Source of the DNA: Methanosphaera stadtmanae
GTDB lineage: Archaea; Methanobacteriota; Methanobacteria; Methanobacteriales; Methanobacteriaceae
Length of the DNA: 64,000 nt
Assembly (NCBI GenBank): GCA_015062805.1
Contig: SUTQ01000002.1
Span: 1 to 64,000 of the forward strand
Direction: 5' to 3'
The notes below the pieces were generated by a model that saw only the letters and a list, made by a program, of their open reading frames with translations, had not been told where the DNA came from and did no database searches. The position numbers and the translations under genes are program-made. Each line of letters starts with the position of its first letter. Position 1 is the first letter of the stretch. Shown piece by piece: positions 8,967 through 18,559 of this stretch.

Positions 8967-10643
8967 GAATTCAGGTGCTTTAATACCTAAAAGTTTTAAT
9001 GAATTTTTAAGAGTAATTCTTGAAGCATCAACTAATTTTAATCTAAACTGTTCATGTTCAGAACCAATAACCTGTTGAGTTTTATAAAATTTGTTAAATG
9101 CTTTTGATAAACTTGAAGTATATTCTGTTAAATGGTGAACTCTTCTTTCTGATGCAGATTGTCTAATGATTTCTGTAAATCTTGATAATTCTTTAATTAA
9201 TATTTTTTCTTCATCTTCTAATTCATAATCACATTTAACATCAATATATTCATCAAATTCAGATTTGGATAATAGTTTACATGCTCTGGCATGAGCATAT
9301 TGAATTGATGCACAACCTCTTTCAAAGTTAAGTGCTTCTTCCCATTTAAATGTAATTGGTTTTTCTGGAGAAATTTGATTAATGAAGAATCTTACAGAAC
9401 CAACACCAATTATTCTTGCAACGTCATCCATTTCTTTATCAGATAATTCTAAATCACGACTAAGCAATTCATCTTTTGCATGTTGTGTTGCTTGTTCAAT
9501 GAATTCATCTACTGATATAAATACACCTTTTCTTGTGGACATGGATCCTTCAGGTAAATTAATAAATTCATAAAATACAACTTCAGGAGCTCTGTTACCT
9601 GACAATTCAAGTGCTAAACTTAATTGTTTTGCAGCCAGTTTATGATCAGCACCTAGAATATCTAATGAAATATCACTATTTTTGGTTTTGTATTGGTGGT
9701 AAGCTAAATCTCTAGTAGCATATAAACTAGTTCCATTTGACCTTCTAAGAACTAATTCTTTATCAACATCATAATTTTCTAATGGTAAGTATAATATATC
9801 TCTTTTTATTGTGAAGGGTTGCAATTTTTCCAATACATCATCTACAGAACCATTTCTTAAGAAAGTACTTTCCCATTTAAACAGATTCATTTTAATGTTT
9901 AAATCTTTTAATGTTCCTTTAATACCATCAAGACAATTTTCTACAACTAGTTCAAAAGAATCTATTAATTTTTGATCATTACCCTCTTCATATCTGTGTA
10001 AAATGTCATCAATTTCTTCATTGTATTCTGGCTTTTTCTCTAATTTTTGGTTACATTGGAAGTAAACCTCTCCAACAGCATGGTCAATTTTTTTATCTTC
10101 ATCAAATTCGAAACCAAACTTATTCATACCCCATACAATAATTGCAATTTGACGACCCATATCATTTACATAGTATTGTGATTCAACTTTATAACCTGCA
10201 TGTTGAAGAACTCTTTTTAAAGAATCTCCCAAAATAGCGTTTCTTAAGTGTCCAACATGTAAAGGACCGTTAGGATTTGCTGATGTATGTTCCAATAGTA
10301 TTGTTTCTTCCTTTTCAGGTAACTCACCATATCTTTTATCAATATAATTTACCATTTTTGTAGAAAATAGCTTATAATTGATAAAGAAATTTATGTATGG
10401 ACCTTTAGTTTCTACTTTTTCAAAGTATAAAGGTAATTTAATATTATTTTTAATATCTTCAGCAATTTCAACAGGTGATTTTTTTAATTTTCCTGCTAAT
10501 GAAAAAGCAATATTACTTGAAATATCACCCATTTCAGGAGTAGGTGGTTCTTCAAGCGTAATTTCTTCATCTATCTTAACTCTTAATTTTGTCAAAGCTT
10601 CTTCTATACATTCTCTGATTTCCTTCTTTAATTTTGAATACAT
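8961..10643 (-). CDS. argS: Arginyl-tRNA synthetase
   Basis: A 560-residue class I synthetase that charges tRNA-Arg. An N-terminal Add-1-type domain is followed by the HIGH signature as HVGHLRN (near residue 131), preceded by ANPNGPL as in ArgRS. The KMSKS region appears as MSTRKG (near 367). The C-terminal anticodon-binding helices contain ARACKLL and the terminal LLGIKAPEFM, typical of the family. The start is preceded by AAGGAGG with good spacing. It follows the signal peptidase gene by 11 nt and ilvD further upstream, so the three are probably co-transcribed. Confidence 0.95.
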   Translation of the reverse strand: MYSKLKKEIRECIEEALTKLRVKIDEEITLEEPPTPEMGDISSNIAFSLAGKLKKSPVEIAEDIKNNIKLPLYFEKVETKGPYINFFINYKLFSTKMVNYIDKRYGELPEKEETILLEHTSANPNGPLHVGHLRNAILGDSLKRVLQHAGYKVESQYYVNDMGRQIAIIVWGMNKFGFEFDEDKKIDHAVGEVYFQCNQKLEKKPEYNEEIDDILHRYEEGNDQKLIDSFELVVENCLDGIKGTLKDLNIKMNLFKWESTFLRNGSVDDVLEKLQPFTIKRDILYLPLENYDVDKELVLRRSNGTSLYATRDLAYHQYKTKNSDISLDILGADHKLAAKQLSLALELSGNRAPEVVFYEFINLPEGSMSTRKGVFISVDEFIEQATQHAKDELLSRDLELSDKEMDDVARIIGVGSVRFFINQISPEKPITFKWEEALNFERGCASIQYAHARACKLLSKSEFDEYIDVKCDYELEDEEKILIKELSRFTEIIRQSASERRVHHLTEYTSSLSKAFNKFYKTQQVIGSEHEQFRLKLVDASRITLKNSLKLLGIKAPEFM

Positions 10644-10654
10644 TATTCTCCTCC

Positions 10655-11152
10655 TTATAATCCTCTAAACAATAAAGTCACATACCCCAACTTAGGAATG
10701 ATAACCAATGAATCACCTATCTTTAAAACTTTAGACTTGACTTGTTCTGGTGATACAGGGTACGGATCTTGTACATCATTATTATCTCCCTTAATAATAT
10801 AATACTGAGAACCATTTATTTGTTGAATATCTATTACTCTATGTATAACAGGTTCTGAATACCACATAGCATCATAAACTACTACATCGCCAACCTTTAC
10901 ATCAGTATATGGGTTAAATTCTTGTATACCATATGTGTTTACATTTTCTGTAGCAACTATATCTCCTCTATAAAATGCTGGTTCCATACTTCCAGAAACT
11001 ACAACATTGAGATGTGCAGATAATATAACTGCAAGTATTAATATAGCCGCATAACTGAGTATTTCCTTGTATAAGTTTGTGTTAGATTTTTGTTTATTCT
11101 CTTGTTCTAGTTGTTTTTTCTTTTTTTGACGATTTTTACGTTTTTTTGACAA
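10655..11152 (-). CDS. Signal peptidase I, archaeal/ER type
   Basis: A 165-residue membrane-bound protease that cleaves signal peptides outside the cytoplasmic membrane. A Lys/Gln-rich N-terminus (residues 1-25) precedes a membrane helix (about 30-50). The catalytic SGSMEP box is near residue 54, and an HRVI box near 103 carries the histidine that replaces lysine in archaeal and eukaryotic Sec11-type enzymes. DNNDVQDPYPV provides the conserved C-terminal Asp region. A last hydrophobic stretch may be a second anchor. It lies between ilvD (37 nt upstream) and argS (11 nt downstream). Confidence 0.9.
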   Translation of the reverse strand: MSKKRKNRQKKKKQLEQENKQKSNTNLYKEILSYAAILILAVILSAHLNVVVSGSMEPAFYRGDIVATENVNTYGIQEFNPYTDVKVGDVVVYDAMWYSEPVIHRVIDIQQINGSQYYIIKGDNNDVQDPYPVSPEQVKSKVLKIGDSLVIIPKLGYVTLLFRGL

Positions 11153-11189
11153 GAATTCACCCCCTCAATTATTAATTGTTAAAAAAAAC

Positions 11190-12839
11190 CTATTTCAATA
11201 CTCCACCTTTATCAGCTGAAGTAGCTAATTGTTGGTACTGTCTTAACCATCCTTTAAGATTTCTTTCAACAGGTTTTACTTTGGATAATCTTTCTTGAAT
11301 TTCTTCATCTGTTAATTCTAATTTAATACTTCTTTCTTTAACATTGATGGATACTATATCACCATTTTCAATAGCTGCTATTGGTCCACCTTCTGCAGCT
11401 TCTGGAGATATATGTCCTATACATGGGCCTCTACTTCCACCAGAGAATCTACCATCAGTAATAAGAGCTACGTGGAATAGTTCTCTTCCCATAATTGCTG
11501 CTGTTGGATTAAGCATTTCACGCATACCAGGTCCACCTTTAGGTCCTTCATATCTAATTACAACTACATCTCCATCAACAATTTCATCATTTTCAATAGC
11601 AGTTACACATTCCTCTTCAGAATTATATACTTTACATGGTCCTGAGTGAATAAGCATATCTTCATTTACTGCTCCTTGTTTAATTACAGAACCATTTGGT
11701 GCAATATTACCATACAATACTGCTATTCCACCTTCATTTCTTACTGGGCTGTCAATAGTATGAATTACATCATAATCAATATCTGTTACTTCTGTTAAGT
11801 TTTCTTCAACAGTTTTTGAAGTACAGGTTACACAATCTGTGTGTAATAATGTTTCTAAGTTTTTCATAACAGCTGGTATTCCACCTGCATTATCAACATC
11901 AATCATTCTGTTGTTCCCACCAGGTCTGATACTACAGATATATGGAACTTCATGACTTAATTTATCAAATAAGTCTATACTAACATCTAATCCACCCACT
12001 TCATGTGCTATAGCGGGTATGTGTAATGTTGTATTTGTTGATCCACCTAATGCTAAATCAACTATAATAGCATTTTCAAATGATTCCTGAGTCATTACAT
12101 CAGATGGTTTAATATCTTTTTCAATGAGATTGAAAATAGCTTTTGCAGATTTTCTAGCCATTTCAACTTTTTTATCACTTACTGCGTGAGCTGTTGCACA
12201 GCCAGGTAAACTCATACCAAGAGTTTCAGTTAAACATGCCATTGTGTTTGCAGTAAATAAACCTGCACAAGAACCAGCACCAGGGCAAGCACATCTTTCA
12301 AGTTCATATAAATCTTCTTCAGACATTTTTCCAGATTGAGCTGCTCCTACTGCTTCTGTTACATTAATAAAATCAACAATTTCACCATGGAATTTTCCAG
12401 GCATCATTGGACCACCAGTAATGAAAATTGTTGGAATATCTAATCTAGCAGCTGCCATTAACATTCCAGGTACTACTTTATCACATGATGGCATACATAT
12501 TAATGCATCAAATTGATGAGCCATTGCCATACTTTCAACAGTATTAGCAATGATTTCTCTTGATGGTAATGAAAAGTACATACCTTCATGGTTCATTGCT
12601 ATTCCATCACAAACAGCCATTGTGTTAAATTCAAATGGAACTCCACCTTCAGCTCTTATTACTTCTTTAACTTCTTGTACTAAGTCTTTTAAGTGTATAT
12701 GTCCAGGTACTATATCAGTATAACTATTTGCTATTCCTATAAAAGGTTTTTCCATATCTTCATCATTTAATCCACATGCACGTAATAGTGAACGATGAGA
12801 TGTCCTATTAATTCCTTTTTTAATATTGTCACTTCTCAT
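11190..12839 (-). CDS. ilvD: Dihydroxy-acid dehydratase
   Basis: A 549-residue Fe-S enzyme that converts 2,3-dihydroxy-isovalerate and -methylvalerate to the 2-oxo acids, the third common step of valine and isoleucine synthesis. Cluster cysteines are visible in CMPSCDK and in [30 protein letters not shown] and [15 protein letters not shown] are family signatures. Length is normal. It starts the ilvD-signal peptidase-argS unit and works with ilvC, the two ilvB-ilvH pairs and ilvE elsewhere in this window. The promoter must lie in the AT-rich region upstream, shared divergently with the tRNA-Arg area. Confidence 0.96.
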   Translation of the reverse strand: MRSDNIKKGINRTSHRSLLRACGLNDEDMEKPFIGIANSYTDIVPGHIHLKDLVQEVKEVIRAEGGVPFEFNTMAVCDGIAMNHEGMYFSLPSREIIANTVESMAMAHQFDALICMPSCDKVVPGMLMAAARLDIPTIFITGGPMMPGKFHGEIVDFINVTEAVGAAQSGKMSEEDLYELERCACPGAGSCAGLFTANTMACLTETLGMSLPGCATAHAVSDKKVEMARKSAKAIFNLIEKDIKPSDVMTQESFENAIIVDLALGGSTNTTLHIPAIAHEVGGLDVSIDLFDKLSHEVPYICSIRPGGNNRMIDVDNAGGIPAVMKNLETLLHTDCVTCTSKTVEENLTEVTDIDYDVIHTIDSPVRNEGGIAVLYGNIAPNGSVIKQGAVNEDMLIHSGPCKVYNSEEECVTAIENDEIVDGDVVVIRYEGPKGGPGMREMLNPTAAIMGRELFHVALITDGRFSGGSRGPCIGHISPEAAEGGPIAAIENGDIVSINVKERSIKLELTDEEIQERLSKVKPVERNLKGWLRQYQQLATSADKGGVLK

Positions 12840-13154
12840 AAAATCATATCCTTATAATAAAAATAATTAAAATTTGGTTATTGAAACATAAAATAAATTT
12901 ATAATTTTTCAACATTATATAATATATATATTATATTCATTATGACTAATAATGTTTATTAACTTGTGGAAATAACATGATATGATTTTTTTAAAACATA
13001 TCCTAAAAAAAATAATACTAAAAAAAAGTTAAAAAAACATAAATATACTTTGAATTTGCAATAATAAAAATACTAAAATAAATATATAAGTTCAAAGATA
13101 ATATATATTGACTTGAAAAAGTTAATTTTGTTAAATTTATATTCCACATACAAA
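12840..13154. other. AT-rich intergenic region upstream of ilvD and tRNA-Arg
   Basis: About 315 nt with no convincing gene. It must hold the ilvD promoter (minus) and the tRNA-Arg promoter (plus). TATA-like stretches occur at about 13080-13090 and 13098-13108, but neither can be assigned with certainty. Nothing else stands out. Confidence 0.5.
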
Positions 13155-13230
13155 GGGCTCGTAGTCTAGTCAGGATTATGACGTGGGACTTCGGATCCCA
13201 AGATCGGGGGTTCAAATCCCCTCGGGCTCG
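13155..13230 (+). tRNA. tRNA-Arg (anticodon TCG)
   Basis: A 76-nt cloverleaf. The acceptor GGGCTCG pairs with CGGGCTC, with two G-U pairs, and the discriminator is G. The anticodon stem TGGGA/TCCCA encloses the loop CTTCGGA with anticodon TCG. The T arm is GGGGG-TTCAAAT-CCCCT. The D stem is a weak three pairs. CCA is not encoded. A T6 run follows immediately and probably terminates the transcript. It reads CGA-type arginine codons. Confidence 0.93.
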
Positions 13231-13409
13231 TTTTTTAAAAATTTTAATCTATTTTTTCTAATATATTATAAATATTTTCAATTATTAATACAAAAAATAA
13301 GATAAATATATTAATTATAAAAATCATATTATTAAAAAAGAACTTTTTTTGAGTATATATTGTTAAGATATAACTTTTTTTTAGATAAATTATAATAGGA
13401 ATCAATAAT

Positions 13410-14699
13410 ATGCCATATGATTTTAATTTAAAAATAGAAAATGATCATCTATTTATTGGTGATGTTGACGCTAATGATTTAGCAGAAGAATTTAAAACTC
13501 CATTATATGTGATTGATGAAGAAAAAGTTAGAAGTAATTATAATAAATTATACAATGCATTCAGTAGTAAATATGAAGACCTTCACATGTGCTATGCAGC
13601 AAAAGCAAACACAAGTTTAGCTGTGATGAAAATATTGGAAGATGAAGGAAGTTATATTGATGCAGTATCACCTGGTGAAATATATACTGCTTTACTTGCA
13701 GGATTTACACCAGATAGAATAGTTTTCACTGGAAACAATGTTACAACAGAAGAATTAGAATATGCTCATAAAACAGGAGTTACTTTAAACCTTGATAGTA
13801 TTTCTGCATTAGAAAGATTAAGTACTATTGAAGGAACTGAAGGGAAAGAAATATCTATAAGAGTAAATCCAATGGTTGAAGCAGGTCATCATGAACACTG
13901 TATTACTGGTGGTCCAAAAAGTAAATTTGGAATAAGAGAAGATGAAGCTGTTGAAGTTTACCAAAAAGCAATTGACTTAGGATTCAAACCTATTGGTATG
14001 CACTCACATATAGGTTCTGAAATTTTAGAATCTGAACCATTTATGTTAGCAGTTGAAACAATGATGGATATAGCAGGTAAAGTTCATCAAGAAGTAGGTG
14101 TCGACTTTAAATTCTTAGATTTTGGTGGAGGATTTGGTATTCCTTACGAACCGGAAGAAGAAGAATTGGATCTTGAAACATTCACAACTGATATTATAAA
14201 TTTATTCAAATCAAAACTTGAAGAATATGATATGGAAAGTCCATCATTCTACATAGAACCTGGAAGATTCCTAGTAGGAAACTCTGAAGTATTATTAACA
14301 AGAGTTAACACTATTAAAGAAAGTTACCGTAAATTTGCAGGTGTGGATTGTGGATTTGGAACATTACAAAGACCAACAATGTATGGATCATACCACCATA
14401 TTGTCGTAGCAAACAAAATGAACGAAGAAAATGTTGAAGAAATCGACATTGCAGGAAACTTATGTGAAAGTGGAGACTTATTCGCTAGAGATAGACCAAT
14501 GCCTAAACTTGAAGAAGGAGACCTTCTTGCAATATTGAATGCTGGAGCTTATGCATTCAGTATGGCTTCACAATACAATTCAAGACCTAGACCTGCTGAA
14601 ATATTGGTTAATAAAAGTGAAGTTGATGTCATAAGAAGAAGAGAAGAGTTCAGTGACTTATTCAACGGTCAAAAAATTCCAACAAGGTTATTAAAATGA
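13410..14699 (+). CDS. lysA: Diaminopimelate decarboxylase
   Basis: A 429-residue PLP enzyme of the alanine racemase fold that makes L-lysine from meso-diaminopimelate. The PLP lysine lies in CYAAKAN (about residue 62). [19 protein letters not shown] and EPGRFLVG bind phosphate and substrate, and [11 protein letters not shown] supplies the active-site cysteine at the dimer interface. Its stop overlaps the dapF start by 4 nt (ATGA), so the two steps are co-translated. In this order of methanogens lysine is also needed for pseudomurein peptides. The 180-nt leader after tRNA-Arg is AT-rich. Confidence 0.96.
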   Translation: MPYDFNLKIENDHLFIGDVDANDLAEEFKTPLYVIDEEKVRSNYNKLYNAFSSKYEDLHMCYAAKANTSLAVMKILEDEGSYIDAVSPGEIYTALLAGFTPDRIVFTGNNVTTEELEYAHKTGVTLNLDSISALERLSTIEGTEGKEISIRVNPMVEAGHHEHCITGGPKSKFGIREDEAVEVYQKAIDLGFKPIGMHSHIGSEILESEPFMLAVETMMDIAGKVHQEVGVDFKFLDFGGGFGIPYEPEEEELDLETFTTDIINLFKSKLEEYDMESPSFYIEPGRFLVGNSEVLLTRVNTIKESYRKFAGVDCGFGTLQRPTMYGSYHHIVVANKMNEENVEEIDIAGNLCESGDLFARDRPMPKLEEGDLLAILNAGAYAFSMASQYNSRPRPAEILVNKSEVDVIRRREEFSDLFNGQKIPTRLLK

Positions 14700-15574
14700 G
14701 TATTGAAATAAAATTTACTAAAATGCATGCTCTTGGTAATGATTATATTGTTATCAATGAAACAAGTGAAGAAGTTATACCTGAAGAATACAAAAATAAA
14801 ATTAGTGAAGAAATTTCAACAAGAAGATTTAATGTTGGAGCTGATGGTGTAATTTTTGCATGTAAATCAGATAAAGCTGATGTACGATTCCGTATTTTCA
14901 ACAGTGACGGTAGTGAAGCTGAAATGTGTGGAAATGGTATCCGTTGCTTGGCCAAATACGTTTTTGACAAGAATATTGTTAAAAAGGAAACCATGCAAAT
15001 TGAAACCATGGAAGATGTTAAAGAAGCAAGACTTACAGTTGAAGACAATGTTGTTACAAGCATTGAAATAGATATGGGTAAAGGATACTTCAAACCTGAA
15101 GAAATTCCGGCAATAACTCCTAGTGGTAATACTGAAGAATTCATTGATGAAGACATCGATATTGAAGGTGAAAAAATCAAAATGAGTTCAGTCAGCGTTG
15201 GAAATCCACATGCTGTATGTTTTACTGATACCAATATTGAGGATATCGATTTAGATTATTATGGTCCTCGTATTGAAACACATGAAGCATTCCCTGAAAA
15301 GGTGAATGTTCACTTTGTAAATATTGAAACTCCTGAAGAAATAAATATTTTGACATGGGAACGTGGTGCCGGGTTTACATTTGCCTGTGGAACCGGTACG
15401 ACAAGCTGTGTATTATTGGGTTATAAAATGGGTTTACTCAATGAAAAAGTACATGCTCATTTATCCGGTGGTGACCTGGATATAACCATTACAGATCACA
15501 CAGAATATTTGACAGCAACCATGAAAGGAGCTGCAGTTACTGTATATGAAGCAAACATGAATGTTGAATTTTAA
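14696..15574 (+). CDS. dapF: Diaminopimelate epimerase
   Basis: A 292-residue epimerase that converts LL- to meso-diaminopimelate by a two-cysteine mechanism. The cysteines sit in EMCGNGIRC (about 77) and [10 protein letters not shown] (about 229). The N-terminal [11 protein letters not shown] and the internal VGNPHAVCF are signatures. It overlaps lysA by 4 nt. The gene ends in an inverted repeat, GTTGAATT/AATTCAAC (15563-15580), that contains the stop codon and is followed by a T-rich run. Confidence 0.96.
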   Translation: MSIEIKFTKMHALGNDYIVINETSEEVIPEEYKNKISEEISTRRFNVGADGVIFACKSDKADVRFRIFNSDGSEAEMCGNGIRCLAKYVFDKNIVKKETMQIETMEDVKEARLTVEDNVVTSIEIDMGKGYFKPEEIPAITPSGNTEEFIDEDIDIEGEKIKMSSVSVGNPHAVCFTDTNIEDIDLDYYGPRIETHEAFPEKVNVHFVNIETPEEINILTWERGAGFTFACGTGTTSCVLLGYKMGLLNEKVHAHLSGGDLDITITDHTEYLTATMKGAAVTVYEANMNVEF

Positions 15575-15595
15575 TTCAACTTCAATTTTTTATTA
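15563..15595 (+). terminator. Stem-loop terminator overlapping the dapF stop
   Basis: GTTGAATT (15563-15570) pairs with AATTCAAC (15573-15580) across the dapF stop codon. The following sequence, TTCAATTTTTTATT, is U-rich in RNA. Confidence 0.55.
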
Positions 15596-15609
15596 AAAAG
15601 TGCATTAAT

Positions 15610-16464
15610 ATGAGAAGAATACAATATATTGATTTTAGTATTGCTTTAGTTAAGAGAATATTCCATCTTAGATTTATGGTAGCAGGTTGGACCAGAAAAT
15701 CTAAAAAAGTTGATAAAATAGTTAAAAAGACATTGTTTGAACATGATGGAACATATTTTATACCTAGCAATCAAAGTGTCAAGAATATTTCTTCTCAAAC
15801 AATTATAATGGATTATGATATATCCAAACCAGATATGATTGTAATGCCTAGTGATATCATTAAAAGTGTCATTAATGAAGCTGATGATATTGTAATTATG
15901 AACAAATGTTTATGTAGGAATTCTACCGAATGTACTAACTATCCAAGAGACTTAGGTTGCATATTCATGGGAAAAACTACAAGAAAGATATCTAGAAGAC
16001 ATTGCAGAGAAGTTACAAGACAAGAGGCTATTGAACATATTGATAAGTGTGCAGAAGCTGGTCTTATTCATATTATGGGCAGAAATAAAATGGATTCTGT
16101 TTGGATGGGTGTCGGACCTAACGAAGAACTGTTGACTGTATGCAACTGCTGTCCATGTTGTTGTCTTTGGAGGGTATATCCTGACTTAAGTGATACCATA
16201 CAGAATGATTTCTACAAACTTCCAGGTGTATCTATACAACTGGATGTTGACGATTGTGTAGGCTGTGGAAAATGTCAGGAAGTGTGCTTTGCAAAATGTA
16301 TTAAAATAGAAAACAGTAAGGCAGTGATTGATGAAGATATTTGTATAGGTTGTGGTCAATGTAGCAATAACTGTCCAACTAATGCAATAAAATTAATCTA
16401 TGATAAAAAAGATGTAGAAAGTGTATTTGACAAGATTAACTCTTTAGTAAAAATTAAATCATGA
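15610..16464 (+). CDS. 4Fe-4S ferredoxin-domain protein with extra Cys-rich centre
   Basis: A 284-residue predicted redox protein. The C-terminal third (about 210-265) holds two classical [4Fe-4S] motifs, [15 protein letters not shown] and [12 protein letters not shown]. The middle has further cysteines in [18 protein letters not shown] and a CNCCPCCC cluster near residue 180, suggesting one or more additional metal sites. The N-terminus is hydrophobic and basic but shows no clear signal peptide. Similar proteins are widespread in anaerobes and methanogens; the electron partner is unknown. It follows dapF by 35 nt and may share its transcript despite the hairpin. It converges on cobJ. Confidence 0.8.
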   Translation: MRRIQYIDFSIALVKRIFHLRFMVAGWTRKSKKVDKIVKKTLFEHDGTYFIPSNQSVKNISSQTIIMDYDISKPDMIVMPSDIIKSVINEADDIVIMNKCLCRNSTECTNYPRDLGCIFMGKTTRKISRRHCREVTRQEAIEHIDKCAEAGLIHIMGRNKMDSVWMGVGPNEELLTVCNCCPCCCLWRVYPDLSDTIQNDFYKLPGVSIQLDVDDCVGCGKCQEVCFAKCIKIENSKAVIDEDICIGCGQCSNNCPTNAIKLIYDKKDVESVFDKINSLVKIKS

Positions 16465-16471
16465 AAAAAGT

Positions 16472-16492
16472 AGACGTATATTGCAAGTGTAA
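16472..16492 (+). repeat. Solitary ORB-like element identical to an origin repeat
   Basis: The 21-bp sequence AGACGTATATTGCAAGTGTAA is identical to the first origin repeat at 23120-23140. It lies in the 68-nt gap between the convergent ferredoxin and cobJ genes, about 6.6 kb from the origin. It is probably a binding site for the Orc1/Cdc6 protein encoded at 23797. Confidence 0.8.
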
Positions 16493-16502
16493 AAAAATTA
16501 AT

Positions 16503-16537
16503 AAAAAAAAATGGAATAATTAGTTAAAATAATTATT
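16503..16537 (-). terminator. Stem-loop plus poly-U terminator of cobJ
   Basis: AATAATTA (16515-16522) pairs with TAATTATT (16530-16537) around the cobJ stop codon. On the minus strand this is followed by CCA and T9. Confidence 0.6.
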
Positions 16538-17633
16538 CTTCACCTAAATCATAATTACGATTATAATTTAAATCTCTTGTTTTGTAAATTGTTGCCCTTC
16601 TTAATTTAAGTAATTCTTTCTTTTTAGTATCAAAATCTTCCATGGACTTGATATTTTCTTTTATATAATCAAGGATTTCATCAACAACTGCATTTTTGTG
16701 AACCCAGTTACAGTCCTTACAGTTCCATATGTTTTTGTTTTCTATCCATTTCCCACCTGTTGATCCGTCGGCACATGGATAAAATGGACAGTAACAGAAT
16801 GTACAACTTTCTTCATCATTATGACATGGGAAATATTCACAATCTGTGTTTTGTCCTAGTTGTATATCTCCGTTAAAGAATCTTTCATAGAACTCTTCTG
16901 TTTGTTCAGGTAATTTTGCAGACATTTTATATCCACGTGGAGTAATCATTTTACCTTTTTTGACATAGGTCATTGAGTTACCTACTATGATTGTAGTAGA
17001 CATGTGAATGTCCTGATTCCTTAATTCTTTAAGTTTGCAGATTTGAGTAATTGTATCAGTACCTTCTGTTTTTACGATACCTACTGGTGTTTCAGGATTT
17101 CTGTTTTCAACTAATATATCACATGCAGTTTCAAATGGTATTGTTCTGGTTTTACTTTTTGGATTGTAGAATGCTATTACTAAATCAGCTATTGCAGCAT
17201 GTTTAATTTTTCTTTGAATTTCTTCTAAAGGAGTCAATAAATCACTTAGACTGATTATTGCAAGGTCATGTAAAGGTGCTCCTAATGCACTTGCTGAATA
17301 GGTTGCTGCTGTTACTCCAGGTATTACTTCAAACTCCAAATCACTGTATTTATCAATAATTTGGAAATATACATTAGCCATACCATATATTCCAGGATCT
17401 CCTGAACTAATTATTGCAACTTTTTTTCCTTCTTTTTCAAGTTCTATTGCAAGTTCTACTCTTTCCATTTCATCTCCCATACCTCTACTCATAACTTCTT
17501 TACCTTCCAATAAATCTTGTATATGTTCAAGATAAGGGTGATATGCGATTATTACATCAGCTTCTTTAATTTTATCTGCTGCTTTGAGAGTCATATGTTC
17601 TCTCTTAGATCCGATTCCTATTAAACTTATCAT
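16533..17633 (-). CDS. cobJ: Precorrin-3B/cobalt-factor III C17-methyltransferase fused to a Cys-rich domain
   Basis: A 366-residue SAM-dependent methyltransferase of corrin-ring synthesis (cobamide pathway). Residues 1-240 form the tetrapyrrole methylase fold: LIGIGSKREHMTLKAAD, the SSGDPGIYGMA loop and ATYSASALGAPLHDLA are typical of CobJ/CbiH. Residues about 255-320 form a cysteine-rich extension (CEYFPCHN, CTFCYCPFYPCAD, CKDCNWVHK), likely a metal-binding small domain found separately or fused in methanogens. CobJ alone is usually near 240-250 residues, so the fusion explains the length. cbiG and cbiB lie 4-6 kb away. The terminator stem overlaps the stop codon. Confidence 0.9.
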   Translation of the reverse strand: MISLIGIGSKREHMTLKAADKIKEADVIIAYHPYLEHIQDLLEGKEVMSRGMGDEMERVELAIELEKEGKKVAIISSGDPGIYGMANVYFQIIDKYSDLEFEVIPGVTAATYSASALGAPLHDLAIISLSDLLTPLEEIQRKIKHAAIADLVIAFYNPKSKTRTIPFETACDILVENRNPETPVGIVKTEGTDTITQICKLKELRNQDIHMSTTIIVGNSMTYVKKGKMITPRGYKMSAKLPEQTEEFYERFFNGDIQLGQNTDCEYFPCHNDEESCTFCYCPFYPCADGSTGGKWIENKNIWNCKDCNWVHKNAVVDEILDYIKENIKSMEDFDTKKKELLKLRRATIYKTRDLNYNRNYDLGEE

Positions 17634-17820
17634 TAATTAGTCCCCTAATAAAATTATAACTTATTAATAATACTCAATAAAACATTAATTAATAAAATAA
17701 GATTTGTTTAGTATTATTATCTATGAATTATAATGTATTATTTATTATATTTATATATTGATTTTAAAAATCCAAAATAAAAATAAAGTAAAATTTAAAA
17801 AAAAGAGGGAATGAGTGAAA

Positions 17821-18426
17821 TTATGCTCTTGTTTTTTGTTGATTGGTTGAATTAGGTGTTACATTATCATTTGTTGTATTGTTATCTGCATAATTCATTA
17901 AATTTTCAAATGATTGACCTGAATTGCTATTTTGATTATACAACACTATTCTTTCTTTAAGTGCGATTGAAGTTGTATTAACCTTTACTTTCCCAGATGA
18001 ATATACTTCACCAACTGCTGTAGCCGTAACACTATAAGTTTGTTCAGGTAAAATTTGTATATATCCTCCAGAAGTAATTTGAGTATCTTTTGTCGCTAAT
18101 GCAGTGATTGTGATTGTTTGATTTCCTGTATCATCATTAGATATTTTCGCCGATACCGAATTCAGGTTAACGCTTAAGTTAGTTAAATTATTTAATACTA
18201 AAGCTACACTTTCATCATTGGTTATATTTAACGTATCTTGATCATTTAACTTTTTTTCACCAGTAACTGAAGAAACTAAATCAGAACCTTCATCTAATTG
18301 AATTGATAATAAATCTAAAGGATTTATTGGTTCAGATGATATGAGAGTATAAGATGCAAATAATCCTATTTCAAAAAATAGAACAATACCTATTATAAAC
18401 AATAGTATTTTTAATATTCTTGACAT
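17821..18426 (-). CDS. Membrane-anchored protein of unknown function
   Basis: A 201-residue protein with an N-terminal hydrophobic anchor or signal (about residues 5-30). An extracytoplasmic beta-rich, Thr/Ser/Asn-rich region follows (about 35-165), with a disordered Asn/Thr-rich tail ending in QQKTRA. I recognise no family. Pairs of short strands such as LNSVSAKISND and QTITITALATKD suggest a small beta-sandwich, perhaps LEA- or Ig-like. It is monocistronic and divergent from the PolD small subunit gene. An AT-rich leader with TATA-like sequence lies upstream. A cell-surface role is an inference. Confidence 0.6.
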   Translation of the reverse strand: MSRILKILLFIIGIVLFFEIGLFASYTLISSEPINPLDLLSIQLDEGSDLVSSVTGEKKLNDQDTLNITNDESVALVLNNLTNLSVNLNSVSAKISNDDTGNQTITITALATKDTQITSGGYIQILPEQTYSVTATAVGEVYSSGKVKVNTTSIALKERIVLYNQNSNSGQSFENLMNYADNNTTNDNVTPNSTNQQKTRA

Positions 18427-18559
18427 AATTCACCTTCTAATTTTTCCTAATTATTAAAATATATATTCTATATATTTTTAAGTAGATTATAATATATACA
18501 TATTTTTAAACCTTATCAAAAATAAATAAATTAATATAAAAAAAGTAAAGTTGATTTTT

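Noticed and set aside
13018-13215. A 65-codon minus-strand frame overlapping tRNA-Arg
   Set aside because: It covers the tRNA gene and an AT-rich spacer, and its composition is not protein-like.
13369-13376. Single TATAACTT octamers (13369 and near 17655) as further ParA-type sites
   Set aside because: Single AT-rich octamers are expected about this often by chance; only the clustered copies at 6.8 and 37.8 kb were kept.
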